Positions 1-6,308 of a stretch of DNA of 21,839 nucleotides are shown piece by piece. The notes beneath the pieces are model-generated. The model made no database searches. It saw only the letters and a program-made list of their open reading frames with translations, and was not told the DNA's origin. Numbering within the stretch: position 1 is the stretch's first letter; every line of letters starts with the position of its first letter. This DNA comes from a bacterium. Lineage in GTDB: Bacteria; Patescibacteriota; Minisyncoccia; JACQLN01. Both the position numbers and the translations under genes were made by a program. The stretch is from NCBI GenBank assembly GCA_030697855.1, contig JAUYOU010000058.1:1-21839 (forward strand). Reading direction: 5' to 3'.

Positions 1-34
1 TTTTTGCCATCGATTTATTTGTTTTTGCACCCAT
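1..34 (-). CDS. rpmI: 50S ribosomal protein L35, N-terminal fragment
   Basis: Only the first 11 codons lie in the window (reading MGAKTNKSMAK on the minus strand), starting at an ATG 20 bases after the infC stop codon. The Lys/Asn/Ser-rich start resembles short bacterial L35 proteins, which bind 23S rRNA in the large subunit. The call rests mainly on the conserved infC-rpmI-rplT gene order, because 11 residues are too few to identify a protein alone. The gene runs off the left edge. Confidence 0.6.
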   Translation of the reverse strand, partial: MGAKTNKSMAK

Positions 35-54
35 ATTTTTCTATTAATCAATAT

Positions 55-546
55 TTATTTATGTATAGTTATAGACCATCCGGAAGGCGAACTGGTTGGT
101 GAACCATCCGTTTTATGTTGTTCGGTAACCATCTTTTCAAAGGCTACCAGCTTGGTTCTAGCTAAGTCTCTAAAGGCTTTTTCCCTACCTCTTAAGAAGA
201 TTTCTAGCCTAACTTGGTCACCCTTTTTTAAGAATTTATCGGCTAAACCAGCTTTGACCTCGGTATCGTGAGTAGATGTCTTAAGCCCAATACGTACTGT
301 TTTAAGCTCTTGTTTCTTGTGAGCAGCCTTCATCTTCTGTTCTGCCTTTCTTTGACGGTACTCAAATTTACCATAATCTATGATTTTGGCAACTGGTGGG
401 GTGGCAGTAGGGTTAACCTCGGCCAGATCCATGCCTTTATCCTTGGCTAGTTTTAAGGCTTCTTGCAAAGTTAAAACACCCAAGTTTTTGCCGGTTTCAT
501 CTATAACTACTAACTTTTCTGAACGTATTTGGTTGTTTATTTTCAA
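55..546 (-). CDS. infC: Translation initiation factor IF-3
   Basis: IF-3 binds the 30S subunit, keeps it apart from 50S and checks start-codon/initiator-tRNA pairing. The 163-residue product has the N-terminal IF-3 domain (NNQIRSEKLVVIDETGKNLG, then ALKLAKDKGMDLAEVNPTA) ending in the family signature PPVAKIIDYGKFEYRQRK, a Lys-rich linker, and the C-terminal ribosome-binding domain (KTVRIGLKTSTHDTEVKAG...FLKKGDQVRLEIFLRGRE). Length is slightly below the usual 170-180. The start is ATG rather than the AUU used for autoregulation in Escherichia coli, so that control is not visible here. It is followed closely by rpmI and preceded by a GIY-YIG gene, all on the minus strand. The C-terminal tail after the IF-3 domain (TDGSPTSSPSGWSITIHK) is Ser/Thr-rich and not a recognisable motif. 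Confidence 0.97.
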   Translation of the reverse strand: MKINNQIRSEKLVVIDETGKNLGVLTLQEALKLAKDKGMDLAEVNPTATPPVAKIIDYGKFEYRQRKAEQKMKAAHKKQELKTVRIGLKTSTHDTEVKAGLADKFLKKGDQVRLEIFLRGREKAFRDLARTKLVAFEKMVTEQHKTDGSPTSSPSGWSITIHK

Positions 547-565
547 ACTTTTATTTTGATTATTT

Positions 566-805
566 TTAAATTAGATGTTTATTAACAAAAGCAAAACCCG
601 ATCCAGATTTCATGTATTTCTCAAACTTATAGGCTTTCTCTTTATTTACAAATACACAATACCATACCAACTCAAAAGGTTTTTTAAAAGAGGAATATTT
701 AGCTTGTCCATTGTTGTGTTCCGCTATTCTTTTTTTGAGGTCCGTCGTAACTCCTTTATACAAGCTCTTATCTTTTAAGCTTTTTAAGATATATACATAA
801 TACAT
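566..805 (-). CDS. Small GIY-YIG nuclease-superfamily protein (UPF0213-like)
   Basis: A 79-residue single-domain protein. It opens with MYYVYILKSLKDKSLYKGVT, the GIY-YIG hallmark in which the first half reads YVY and the second reads YKG instead of YIG. It continues with the conserved DLKKRIAEHNNG segment (catalytic Arg in KKR, then H-N) and ends with a Lys-rich region containing Glu in FEKYMKSG. Members of this family are structure-specific endonuclease-like proteins, mostly of unknown cellular role. The YKG substitution leaves the fold intact but makes activity uncertain. It lies between ssrA and infC on the same strand, 19 bases before infC, so co-transcription is plausible. A paralogue lies at 2470-2751. 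Confidence 0.85.
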   Translation of the reverse strand: MYYVYILKSLKDKSLYKGVTTDLKKRIAEHNNGQAKYSSFKKPFELVWYCVFVNKEKAYKFEKYMKSGSGFAFVNKHLI

Positions 806-812
806 TAATGTT

Positions 813-840
813 GCCCTACTCCGCTAAAGCTACGAAGGGC
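813..840. repeat. Palindromic dispersed element, copy 1
   Basis: A 28-bp element bounded by gccct and agggc with the core actccgctaaagctacga. The core matches the copy inside ileS (4968-4993) over 13 consecutive bases (ctccgctaaagct) and closely matches the copies at 21520-21549 and 21598-21625. It lies between ssrA and the GIY-YIG gene, in non-coding DNA. Confidence 0.75.
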
Positions 841-888
841 ACTTCTTCTCCCTTATATAAATTTATTCAAACATAGAAGGGGTGCGTG

Positions 889-926
889 CACTTCGAAGCT
901 CTGAGCATGAGCGAAGAGCGAAGAAG
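889..926. repeat. Imperfect palindrome just downstream of ssrA
   Basis: The segment begins cacttcgaagctct and ends agagcgaagaagtg, which are imperfect reverse complements, and it contains gagcgaa twice in direct orientation. It directly abuts the 3' end of the tmRNA on the minus strand. There is no T-run after it, so it is not a classical intrinsic terminator; it may stabilise the tmRNA precursor or be another dispersed element. Confidence 0.5.
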
Positions 927-1320
927 TGGAGATGGCGGGAATTGAACCCGCGTGCAAAAAATTTCTCGATTGAACTGCTACGAAGCCTAACCATTCTTGG
1001 TTTAAGTTTAACCCTTACCCAGTTAACGTACATTCGTATGCGTTACTGGGCTTAAAGAATGGTGAAAAAAGTTAAACTTTTGGCGATTATCTTAGGTCTA
1101 AAGTTCGCCTTCATTAGACAGCAGCCCGAAAGGGTTAACACCGCACACTGTCTTCTCGGGCGAAAACAGGGCGATGGCCGATAGATTTTAAGCTACGGCA
1201 AACGCTGGTTTAGCGTTAAATAAGTTTGCACTTACTATTTGTAACCAGTTTAATGAGTTTGTGGTATACCTCAGCTTCGAATTCTTATCGATACGTTCCT
1301 TGACGATTCAAGTCATCCCC
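927..1320 (-). ncRNA. ssrA: Transfer-messenger RNA (tmRNA)
   Basis: The tmRNA rescues stalled ribosomes together with SmpB and tags the incomplete protein for proteolysis. On the minus strand the 5' end GGGGATG pairs with CATCTCC near 928-934, leaving A927 as discriminator, and the third pair is G-U, the identity pair read by alanyl-tRNA synthetase. The T-arm is GCGGG / TTCAATT / CCCGC (935-951). The 5' part GGGGATGACTTGAATCGTC is typical of one-piece bacterial tmRNAs. An internal tag reading frame starts at 1229 and ends at TAA 1188-1190. CCA is not encoded. The gene lies 39 bases downstream of smpB on the same strand, so the two probably share a transcript that is then processed. Confidence 0.96.
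1188..1229 (-). other. tmRNA proteolysis-tag reading frame
   Basis: The resume codon GCA at 1229 opens a 13-codon frame reading ANLFNAKPAFAVA followed by TAA. The Ala-Asn start and the small hydrophobic C-terminus (AVA) match bacterial tmRNA degradation tags, whose last residues are recognised by ClpXP-type proteases. The final residues are AVA rather than the common LAA. Confidence 0.9.
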
Positions 1321-1338
1321 TAATGAAAAATTACAAAA

Positions 1339-1358
1339 CCCAAATTACAAAAATTGGG
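1339..1358 (-). terminator. Weak hairpin between smpB and ssrA
   Basis: On the minus strand CCCAATTTTTGTAATTTGGG can fold into a short AT-rich stem (CCCAA...TTGGG) followed by TTTTGT. The stem is weak and the T-run is interrupted, so it may act as a partial terminator or a processing site between smpB and ssrA. Confidence 0.35.
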
Positions 1359-1359
1359 A

Positions 1360-1800
1360 TTAGTATTTTAACTCTCTTGCAATATCTCTTTCTGCGATAC
1401 GTTTTTTAAGAACTTCTCTCTTGTCGCCCTTGCTTTTACCTTTAGCTAAAGCAATTTCTAACTTGATTTGACCGTGCTTATTATAAACTTTTAGAGGTAC
1501 AATAGTCAACCCTTTTTCTTTTGTTTTTCCTTGTAAATATTGCAATTCTTTTTTGTTAAGCAAAAGTTTACGTTTGCGTTCTGGGTTGTACCCAGCAATC
1601 ATATTTTTTGGTTGGTAGGGGGCGATCATGGCTTTTACTAGCCAAGCCTCTTCATCTTCTACTGTTATGTATGCGCCCTGCAAACTATAATGATTATTTC
1701 TTATAGATTTAACTTCACCGCCAAGCAACACCAAACCCGCCTCGAAAGATTCGAGGATTTCGTAATTAAAAAACGCTTTTTTGTTTGTCTTTGCTTCCAT
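1360..1800 (-). CDS. smpB: SsrA-binding protein SmpB
   Basis: SmpB binds the tRNA-like domain of tmRNA and delivers it to the empty A site of stalled ribosomes. The 146-residue product shows the family landmarks in order: NKKAFFNYEILESFEAGLVLLGGEVKS, SLQGAYITVEDEEAWLVKAMIAPY, the basic loop NPERKRKLLLNKKELQYL, GLTIVPLKVY and the C-terminal ALAKGKSKGDKREVLKKR followed by a helix that enters the mRNA channel. The frame can be extended by two codons to a TTG, but ATG at 1800 (MEAKTNKKAF) fits the family start better. It is the first gene of the minus-strand group, placed directly upstream of ssrA. Its promoter overlaps a divergent plus-strand promoter. Confidence 0.96.
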   Translation of the reverse strand: MEAKTNKKAFFNYEILESFEAGLVLLGGEVKSIRNNHYSLQGAYITVEDEEAWLVKAMIAPYQPKNMIAGYNPERKRKLLLNKKELQYLQGKTKEKGLTIVPLKVYNKHGQIKLEIALAKGKSKGDKREVLKKRIAERDIARELKY

Positions 1801-1808
1801 TAACAATA

Positions 1809-1837
1809 AGTTTAATACAAATACTTATTATTGACAA
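1809..1837 (-). promoter_or_regulatory. Putative smpB promoter
   Basis: On the minus strand TTGTCA (1832-1837) is followed after 17 bases by TAAACT (1809-1814), placing a start site just ahead of the smpB ATG at 1800. The -35 box overlaps that of the divergent plus-strand promoter, so the two may compete for polymerase. No Shine-Dalgarno sequence precedes smpB, which fits a very short leader. Confidence 0.5.
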
Positions 1838-1860
1838 GTTATGTTGTAATATGATATAAA
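1831..1860 (+). promoter_or_regulatory. Putative promoter of the 1908 gene
   Basis: A consensus -35 box TTGACA (1831-1836) and an 18-base spacer lead to TATAAA (1855-1860). Transcription would begin about 40 bases before the start codon at 1908. It shares its -35 bases with the opposing smpB promoter. Confidence 0.6.
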
Positions 1861-1894
1861 TTTAATTCAAACTTAGTTCATTCCCAAAATAAAA

Positions 1895-1900
1895 AAGGAG
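1895..1900 (+). promoter_or_regulatory. Strong Shine-Dalgarno site (AAGGAG)
   Basis: AAGGAG lies 7 bases before the ATG at 1908 and fixes that start. It stands out because most genes in this window lack a recognisable Shine-Dalgarno sequence. Confidence 0.8.
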
Positions 1901-1907
1901 AGTTTAC

Positions 1908-2369
1908 ATGTTAATAGACAGGCGTGATTGCCCAGCTATACGCAGAAAAAAAATTGCATTAGGTCATGGTATTTTTTTACCGGAAGATACCGAGATTTAC
2001 CTGGATGTTAAGAGAGGTAGGGACGATTTGTCTTTGGAACTTAAATTGGTTTTTAGAAAAACAGAAACCTACGAAGACCATACCGTTGACCTCTTAGAGA
2101 TTCTCGAAGTAAAGAATCTTCCAAGAGGCGGCCCAGATTTTAGTATGCTCGCGGCAAAGTATAACCGCAAAATCGAAGAAGCTGTCGATTTGAGTTTGCT
2201 CGAACTTGCAACTAAGGCTGTAAATAAGCTTGAAATATTTTTTACTAGAGGATATCTACTTGGGAGTACCCCTAAAGAAATGCCTGTGTGTTTACGATTG
2301 AGAATACGCAATGAATATTTTAATGCAAGCTGTTCTGCCAATAAACTTATAGGTTTCCTTGTTTTCTGA
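1908..2369 (+). CDS. Hypothetical protein with its own promoter and terminator
   Basis: I do not recognise this 153-residue protein. It has no membrane segment or signal peptide. It begins with a basic stretch (MLIDRRDCPAIRRKKIALGHG), followed by alternating charged and hydrophobic residues suggesting beta strands (EIYLDVKRGRDDLSLELKLVF), then a helical region (AAKYNRKIEEAVDLSLLELA) and a short C-terminal part with CLRLRIRNEYF. Its two C-terminal-half cysteines (CLRLR and ASCSANK) do not form a metal motif. The coding status is well supported: a consensus promoter, AAGGAG 7 bases before the ATG, and an intrinsic terminator right after the stop. It is therefore a monocistronic, probably well expressed unit between smpB (divergent) and a GIY-YIG gene. 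The antisense frame over its 3' half is a shadow. Confidence 0.8.
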   Translation: MLIDRRDCPAIRRKKIALGHGIFLPEDTEIYLDVKRGRDDLSLELKLVFRKTETYEDHTVDLLEILEVKNLPRGGPDFSMLAAKYNRKIEEAVDLSLLELATKAVNKLEIFFTRGYLLGSTPKEMPVCLRLRIRNEYFNASCSANKLIGFLVF

Positions 2370-2380
2370 TGTTCCAACTA

Positions 2381-2406
2381 AACCCAGCATTGCGCTGGGT
2401 TTTTTC
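2381..2406 (+). terminator. Intrinsic terminator after the 1908 gene
   Basis: A perfect 8-bp stem AACCCAGC / GCTGGGTT with a 5-base loop, followed by a T-run, 11 bases after the stop codon at 2369. Its form is textbook Rho-independent. Confidence 0.9.
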
Positions 2407-2417
2407 TTTACTATAAT
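2390..2417 (+). promoter_or_regulatory. Putative promoter for GIY-YIG/ileS
   Basis: TATAAT at 2412-2417 is a perfect -10 box. The best -35 is TTGCGC (2390-2395, 16-base spacer), which lies inside the terminator hairpin. Polymerase starting here would read the GIY-YIG gene, ileS and possibly the endonuclease gene. The -10 is convincing; the -35 is weak. Confidence 0.4.
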
Positions 2418-2469
2418 TCCATTTTTCGCTAAGGTTAGTTGTATTATGCCCAGTAACACTACTTCAAAC

Positions 2470-2751
2470 ATGTTCTTCTACACGTATGTGTTAATAAGTT
2501 TGAAAGATGGCAGGTTTTACATGGGCTACACAAGTGATTTGAAACGCAGAATAGAAGAACATAACTCTGGCAAAAGTTTTTCTACTGAACCCAGAAGACC
2601 GTTAAAGTTGGTTTATTACGAAGCATGTTTAAATAAAGAAGATGCAGAGAACAGAGAAGATTATTTAAAAAGTACAATTGGTCGAAGATATTTATCAAAA
2701 AGATTAAGAAACTTCAAGAAGCAAACGCAAAACTTTTGCCTTTTGAAGTAG
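2470..2751 (+). CDS. GIY-YIG nuclease-superfamily protein (second copy)
   Basis: A 93-residue single GIY-YIG domain: FFYTYVLISLKDGRFYMGYTSDLKRRIEEHNSGKS carries YTY and YMG (in place of GIY and YIG), the conserved Arg-rich helix and H-N, followed by RRPLKLVYYEACLNKEDAENREDYLKS with the metal-binding Glu region. I place the start at ATG 2470, just before the domain; ATG 2446 in the same frame would add eight residues (MPSNTTSN). The frame stays open further upstream through the terminator, but that part is not protein-like. It ends 11 bases before the ileS start, so the two genes are likely co-transcribed. It is a paralogue of the gene at 566-805. Function in the cell is unknown. Confidence 0.85.
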   Translation: MFFYTYVLISLKDGRFYMGYTSDLKRRIEEHNSGKSFSTEPRRPLKLVYYEACLNKEDAENREDYLKSTIGRRYLSKRLRNFKKQTQNFCLLK

Positions 2752-2762
2752 AGTTAACTGGG

Positions 2763-5700
2763 ATGCGTCAAATTAACTTACCTCAAGAAGAAGAAAAAGT
2801 TTTAAAACATTGGCACGATAACGATGTTTTCGAAAAGACTCTAGAAGCCACTAAAGATGGCAAACCTTTTGTATTCTACGAAGGCCCACCAACTGCTAAC
2901 GGCAAACCAGGTCTGCATCATATTTTAGCTAGATCGTTTAAAGATGTTATTTGCCGTTTTCAAACAATGAAAGGTAGGCATGTTTTGCGTCGCGCTGGTT
3001 GGGATACGCACGGCTTGCCGGTAGAAATAGAAGTAGAAAAAAAGTTAGGTTTAAAAAATAAGCGCGATGTAGAAAAATACGGCATTGCTCAATTTAATAA
3101 AGATTGCCAAGCATCTGTTTGGCAGTATAAAGATGAATGGGAAAAAATGACGCGCCGCATGGGTTATTGGCTCGATTTAAAAAACCCATACATAACTTAC
3201 GAACCACAGTATATAGAAAGTGTTTGGAATATTTTAAAAAGAATTTACGATAAAAAACTTTTAGTTAAAGATTATAAGGTTGTGCCATTTTGTGTGCGTT
3301 GCGGTACGCCAATTTCTAGCCACGAAGTGGCGCAGGGTTACGAAACTGTTATGGATAGATCGGTCACAATAAAATTTAAAGTTAAAGAATTAGAAAACAC
3401 TTTTCTTTTGGCATGGACCACAACTCCATGGACACTACCCGGTAATGTCGCTTTGGCAGTTGGCCCTAAAGTTGTTTATGTGGAAGCCGAAGCTAATGGC
3501 GAAAAATATATTTTGGCTAAAGATTTAGCAGAAAAAGTTTTTGTCGGTCAAGAATACAAAATTAATAAAGAACTAACTTCTAGCGAACTTACAAAACTTT
3601 CGTACGAACCACTTTTTGCAGTTAAAGAATTAGAAAGCGAAAATTCGTATAAAGTTTACGAAGCCGATTTTGTAACCACCGAAGATGGCACAGGGATTGT
3701 GCATACTGCAGTAATGTATGGTGCCGACGATTTTGAACTTGGTACCAAATTAAATTTGCCGAAATTCCACACAGTTAACCGCGACGGAGTTTTTGTAAAA
3801 TCGGTTCCCGTAGTTGGTGGTCTTGCCATTGTGAGCGAAAACAAAAAAGACCCTATAACCGAAAAAGCAATTTTGTTTTATTTAAAACAAAAAAACTTTT
3901 TGTTTAGCGAAGCTAGCTATAAACACGAATATCCATTCTGTTGGAGATGTAAATCGCCGTTACTTTATTACGCCAAAGAATCTTGGTTTATAAAAATGTC
4001 TGCATTGCGTAACGACTTAATTAAAAATAACGAAAAAGTTAATTGGGTGCCCGAACATATTAAAGATGGCAGGTTTGGCGAGTGGTTACGCGAAGTAAAA
4101 GATTGGGCTATAAGCCGCGAAAGGTATTGGGGAACACCACTGCCAATTTGGGAATGCACTAAATGCGAACATAAAACTGTAATTGGTTCTTTAGAAGAAC
4201 TTAATCAGCATCGTACAGATGCTCCAACTACTTTAATTTTAATGCGCCATGGCGAAGCCGAATCTAATATCAAAGGTATTTGTAGTGCCTATCCTGAAAA
4301 GATTTTAAACCCTTTAACTGAAAAAGGTAGAAAACAAGCAGAGGAATCGGCTAAAAATATGAAAAAGGAATTAGGCAAAAACAAAGTTGCAGTAATTTAC
4401 GCTTCCGATTTATTGCGCACCCGCGAAACCGCACAAATTTTAGCCGACGAATTAAATATTAAAGATGTAGTTTTCGATGAACGTTTACGCGAATTAAGCA
4501 CTGGTGAATTTAATGGCCAGCCGGCGACTGAATATTTTGCCAGCTTTAATTCTTTTAAAGATAAGTTTTTTCGCGCACCTGTGGGCGGGGAATCGTGGGT
4601 GGATGTTTCTAAAAGAGTTCGCGAATTTATGGTAGAAATTTCGCAAAAGCATGCTGGTAAAAGGGTAGTTGTGGTTAGCCATATGGATCCCCTATTTTTA
4701 ATGCAAATTTCGAACGGTGTTTATGGCGAAGATGAAATAGAACTTTTATACCAAAATGCAGTTAAGAATTCCAAATTAGCTTTGTCTCCTGCGGAATTCG
4801 CTTTTATAGAAACAAATAATTGGCCACGCGACGAAGAAGGGAATTTAAACCTACACCGCCCGTATGCAGATAATGTGTTCCTCAAGTGTTCTATGTGTTC
4901 CTCAAAAATGGAACGTGTAAAAGACTTGGCCGATGTTTGGTTTGATTCGGGTGCAATGCCTTGGGCCTCCCACTCCGCTAAAGCTTCGCGGGACAAGCTC
5001 CACTTATCTAAGTCTGAGTTTCCGGCAGATTATATTTGCGAAGCTATCGATCAAACTCGTGGTTGGTTCTATACCTTAATGGCGGTGTCTACCGCCTTAG
5101 GCGAAGGCAATCCGTATAAGAATGTAATTAGCTTAAATCATGTTCTAGATGAAAAGGGCGAAAAAATGTCTAAGTCTAAGGGAAATATTGTAGACCCTTG
5201 GATGGTGGGCGAAAAAGTTGGGTTCGATATGATGCGTTGGTATTTTTATACTGTAAACGCACCGGGCGACAATAAGCTTTTTAGTATGCGTGATATAGAA
5301 AGTAAAAAGCGCAGGTTTGCCGATACTTTAATAAATTCATTTTTGTTTTTAGAAACATATTGGAAGACTCCACAGATACCTGATGACAAAAAAGATGCCG
5401 ATCCTCTTAATAAATGGATTCGTGTGAAGATGGAGAATTTAGAATTTGAAGTTTCATCTGATTTAGAAAAGTACGATATAACTTCGGCCGCACGAAGAAT
5501 AGAGTCTTTTGTAGACGAGCTTTCTAATTGGTATATTCGTAGAAGTCGTAGGAAATTTCAAAAAGATATTGTTGGTTCTGGAAAAATTGACTGGGAAAGA
5601 ATGGCCGCACAGAATACCTTGTTCGATGTTTTAAAAAGAATATCAGTACTACTTGCTCCTTTTACACCTTTTCTTTCTGAGTGGTTATATGCAAGTCTTA

Positions 5701-6302
5701 AAAACATACCATACGCTACCATGAACAAATCGGAGTTATCAGTACACTTAGAAAAGTACCCTAATATTTCGAAAGCAAAGAAAACAGATATAGAAAAGAT
5801 GATGGATAGAGCTCGCGAAATTGCGGCTCTTGGCTTAGCCGAAAGAGCCCAAGCGGGTTTACGCGTACGCCAACCATTAAATGCTTTGTATGTTTCGCCA
5901 GCGGATTACAATTTAATTGGCGATGTTTTGTATATAGTTGCCGAAGAACTAAATGTTAAAAAAGTTTTAAGCGATAGAAAAATAGAAAAAAATAGTGTTA
6001 GTTTGGATACCGTGCTTACTGCGGAACTTAAAGAAGAAGGAATGGTTCGCGAAATGATTCGCAATATAAACGAAATGCGAAAAGAAGCAAAATTAACGCC
6101 GGAAGATAAAATAATTTTGTATTATAATCTTCAGCAAGGCAACAGCATTCAAGAGCTTTTAACCCGTTGGGAACAAGTTATAAAAGCCGAAACTCGTTCT
6201 ACACAAATTAACTTTGGCATAACCGAACACGAAAGTTTCTTGGTTCACAAAGTTTGGAATTATGAAGGATTTGAAATTGGGGTGGGGATTAAGAGAGTTT
6301 AA
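2763..6302 (+). CDS. ileS: Isoleucine--tRNA ligase (IleS2 type) with inserted histidine-phosphatase domain
   Basis: Charges tRNA-Ile with isoleucine in the cytoplasm. With ATG 2763 as start (a TTG nine codons earlier overlaps the previous gene and is less likely) the protein has 1179 residues, against roughly 1030-1050 for IleS2 enzymes. Landmarks in order: FVFYEGPPTANGKPG, signature GLHH at 50-53, RRAGWDTHGLPVEIEVEKKLG, the zinc-knuckle-like FCVRCGTPISSHEVAQGYE, the editing region starting with FLLAWTTTPWTLPGN, CTKC at 465-468, an inserted phosphoglycerate-mutase-like domain at about 486-688, CSMC at 709-712, DVWFDSGAMPWA, IDQTRGWFYTL, KMSKS at 801-805 and an alpha-helical anticodon-binding region (LSNWYIRRSRRKF). 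The usual HxGH signature reads GLHH, a swap reported in some IleS2 enzymes. Residues 736-744 are encoded by a dispersed palindromic repeat. An endonuclease gene follows after only 6 bases. Confidence 0.96.
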   Translation: MRQINLPQEEEKVLKHWHDNDVFEKTLEATKDGKPFVFYEGPPTANGKPGLHHILARSFKDVICRFQTMKGRHVLRRAGWDTHGLPVEIEVEKKLGLKNKRDVEKYGIAQFNKDCQASVWQYKDEWEKMTRRMGYWLDLKNPYITYEPQYIESVWNILKRIYDKKLLVKDYKVVPFCVRCGTPISSHEVAQGYETVMDRSVTIKFKVKELENTFLLAWTTTPWTLPGNVALAVGPKVVYVEAEANGEKYILAKDLAEKVFVGQEYKINKELTSSELTKLSYEPLFAVKELESENSYKVYEADFVTTEDGTGIVHTAVMYGADDFELGTKLNLPKFHTVNRDGVFVKSVPVVGGLAIVSENKKDPITEKAILFYLKQKNFLFSEASYKHEYPFCWRCKSPLLYYAKESWFIKMSALRNDLIKNNEKVNWVPEHIKDGRFGEWLREVKDWAISRERYWGTPLPIWECTKCEHKTVIGSLEELNQHRTDAPTTLILMRHGEAESNIKGICSAYPEKILNPLTEKGRKQAEESAKNMKKELGKNKVAVIYASDLLRTRETAQILADELNIKDVVFDERLRELSTGEFNGQPATEYFASFNSFKDKFFRAPVGGESWVDVSKRVREFMVEISQKHAGKRVVVVSHMDPLFLMQISNGVYGEDEIELLYQNAVKNSKLALSPAEFAFIETNNWPRDEEGNLNLHRPYADNVFLKCSMCSSKMERVKDLADVWFDSGAMPWASHSAKASRDKLHLSKSEFPADYICEAIDQTRGWFYTLMAVSTALGEGNPYKNVISLNHVLDEKGEKMSKSKGNIVDPWMVGEKVGFDMMRWYFYTVNAPGDNKLFSMRDIESKKRRFADTLINSFLFLETYWKTPQIPDDKKDADPLNKWIRVKMENLEFEVSSDLEKYDITSAARRIESFVDELSNWYIRRSRRKFQKDIVGSGKIDWERMAAQNTLFDVLKRISVLLAPFTPFLSEWLYASLKNIPYATMNKSELSVHLEKYPNISKAKKTDIEKMMDRAREIAALGLAERAQAGLRVRQPLNALYVSPADYNLIGDVLYIVAEELNVKKVLSDRKIEKNSVSLDTVLTAELKEEGMVREMIRNINEMRKEAKLTPEDKIILYYNLQQGNSIQELLTRWEQVIKAETRSTQINFGITEHESFLVHKVWNYEGFEIGVGIKRV
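4218..4826 (+). other. Histidine-phosphatase (PGAM-like) domain inserted in IleRS
   Basis: Residues ~486-688 of IleRS form a complete histidine-phosphatase fold: LILMRHGEAESN with the phospho-accepting His496 in the RHG motif, NPLTEKGRKQAEE, YASDLLRTRETAQILADEL with the phosphate-binding Arg, LRELSTGEFNG with the acidic catalytic region, and VVVVSHMDPLF with the second catalytic His640. All the expected catalytic residues are present, so the domain is probably active. It is inserted between two CxxC pairs (465/468 and 709/712) that in ordinary IleS2 enzymes are joined by a short loop. The reading frame is continuous on both sides. The substrate is unknown. Confidence 0.93.
4968..4993. repeat. 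Palindromic dispersed element inside ileS, copy 2
   Basis: A 26-bp element bounded by tccc and ggga, with core actccgctaaagcttcgc, sharing 13 consecutive bases with the intergenic copy at 813-840. Within IleRS it is read in frame as SHSAKASRD, right after DSGAMPWA, in the stretch before FPADYICEAIDQTRGW where other IleRS have an aromatic HYPFEN-like sequence. It appears to have replaced or overwritten host codons without breaking the frame. Confidence 0.7.
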
Positions 6303-6308
6303 AATAAT

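Noticed and set aside
2069..2377. Minus-strand ORF of 102 codons
   Set aside because: Antisense shadow of the 1908-2369 gene, without its own signals or family features.
2359..2469. Extended N-terminus of the second GIY-YIG protein
   Set aside because: This part covers the terminator of the preceding gene and the -10 box, and its translation is unlike protein; the domain begins at ATG 2470.
2736..2762. TTG start for ileS nine codons upstream
   Set aside because: It overlaps the end of the GIY-YIG gene and adds PFEVELTG, which is not part of the IleRS start; ATG 2763 (MRQINLPQEEE) fits the family.
4721..4996. Minus-strand ORF inside ileS covering the palindromic repeat
   Set aside because: Antisense shadow; only the palindrome itself is notable.
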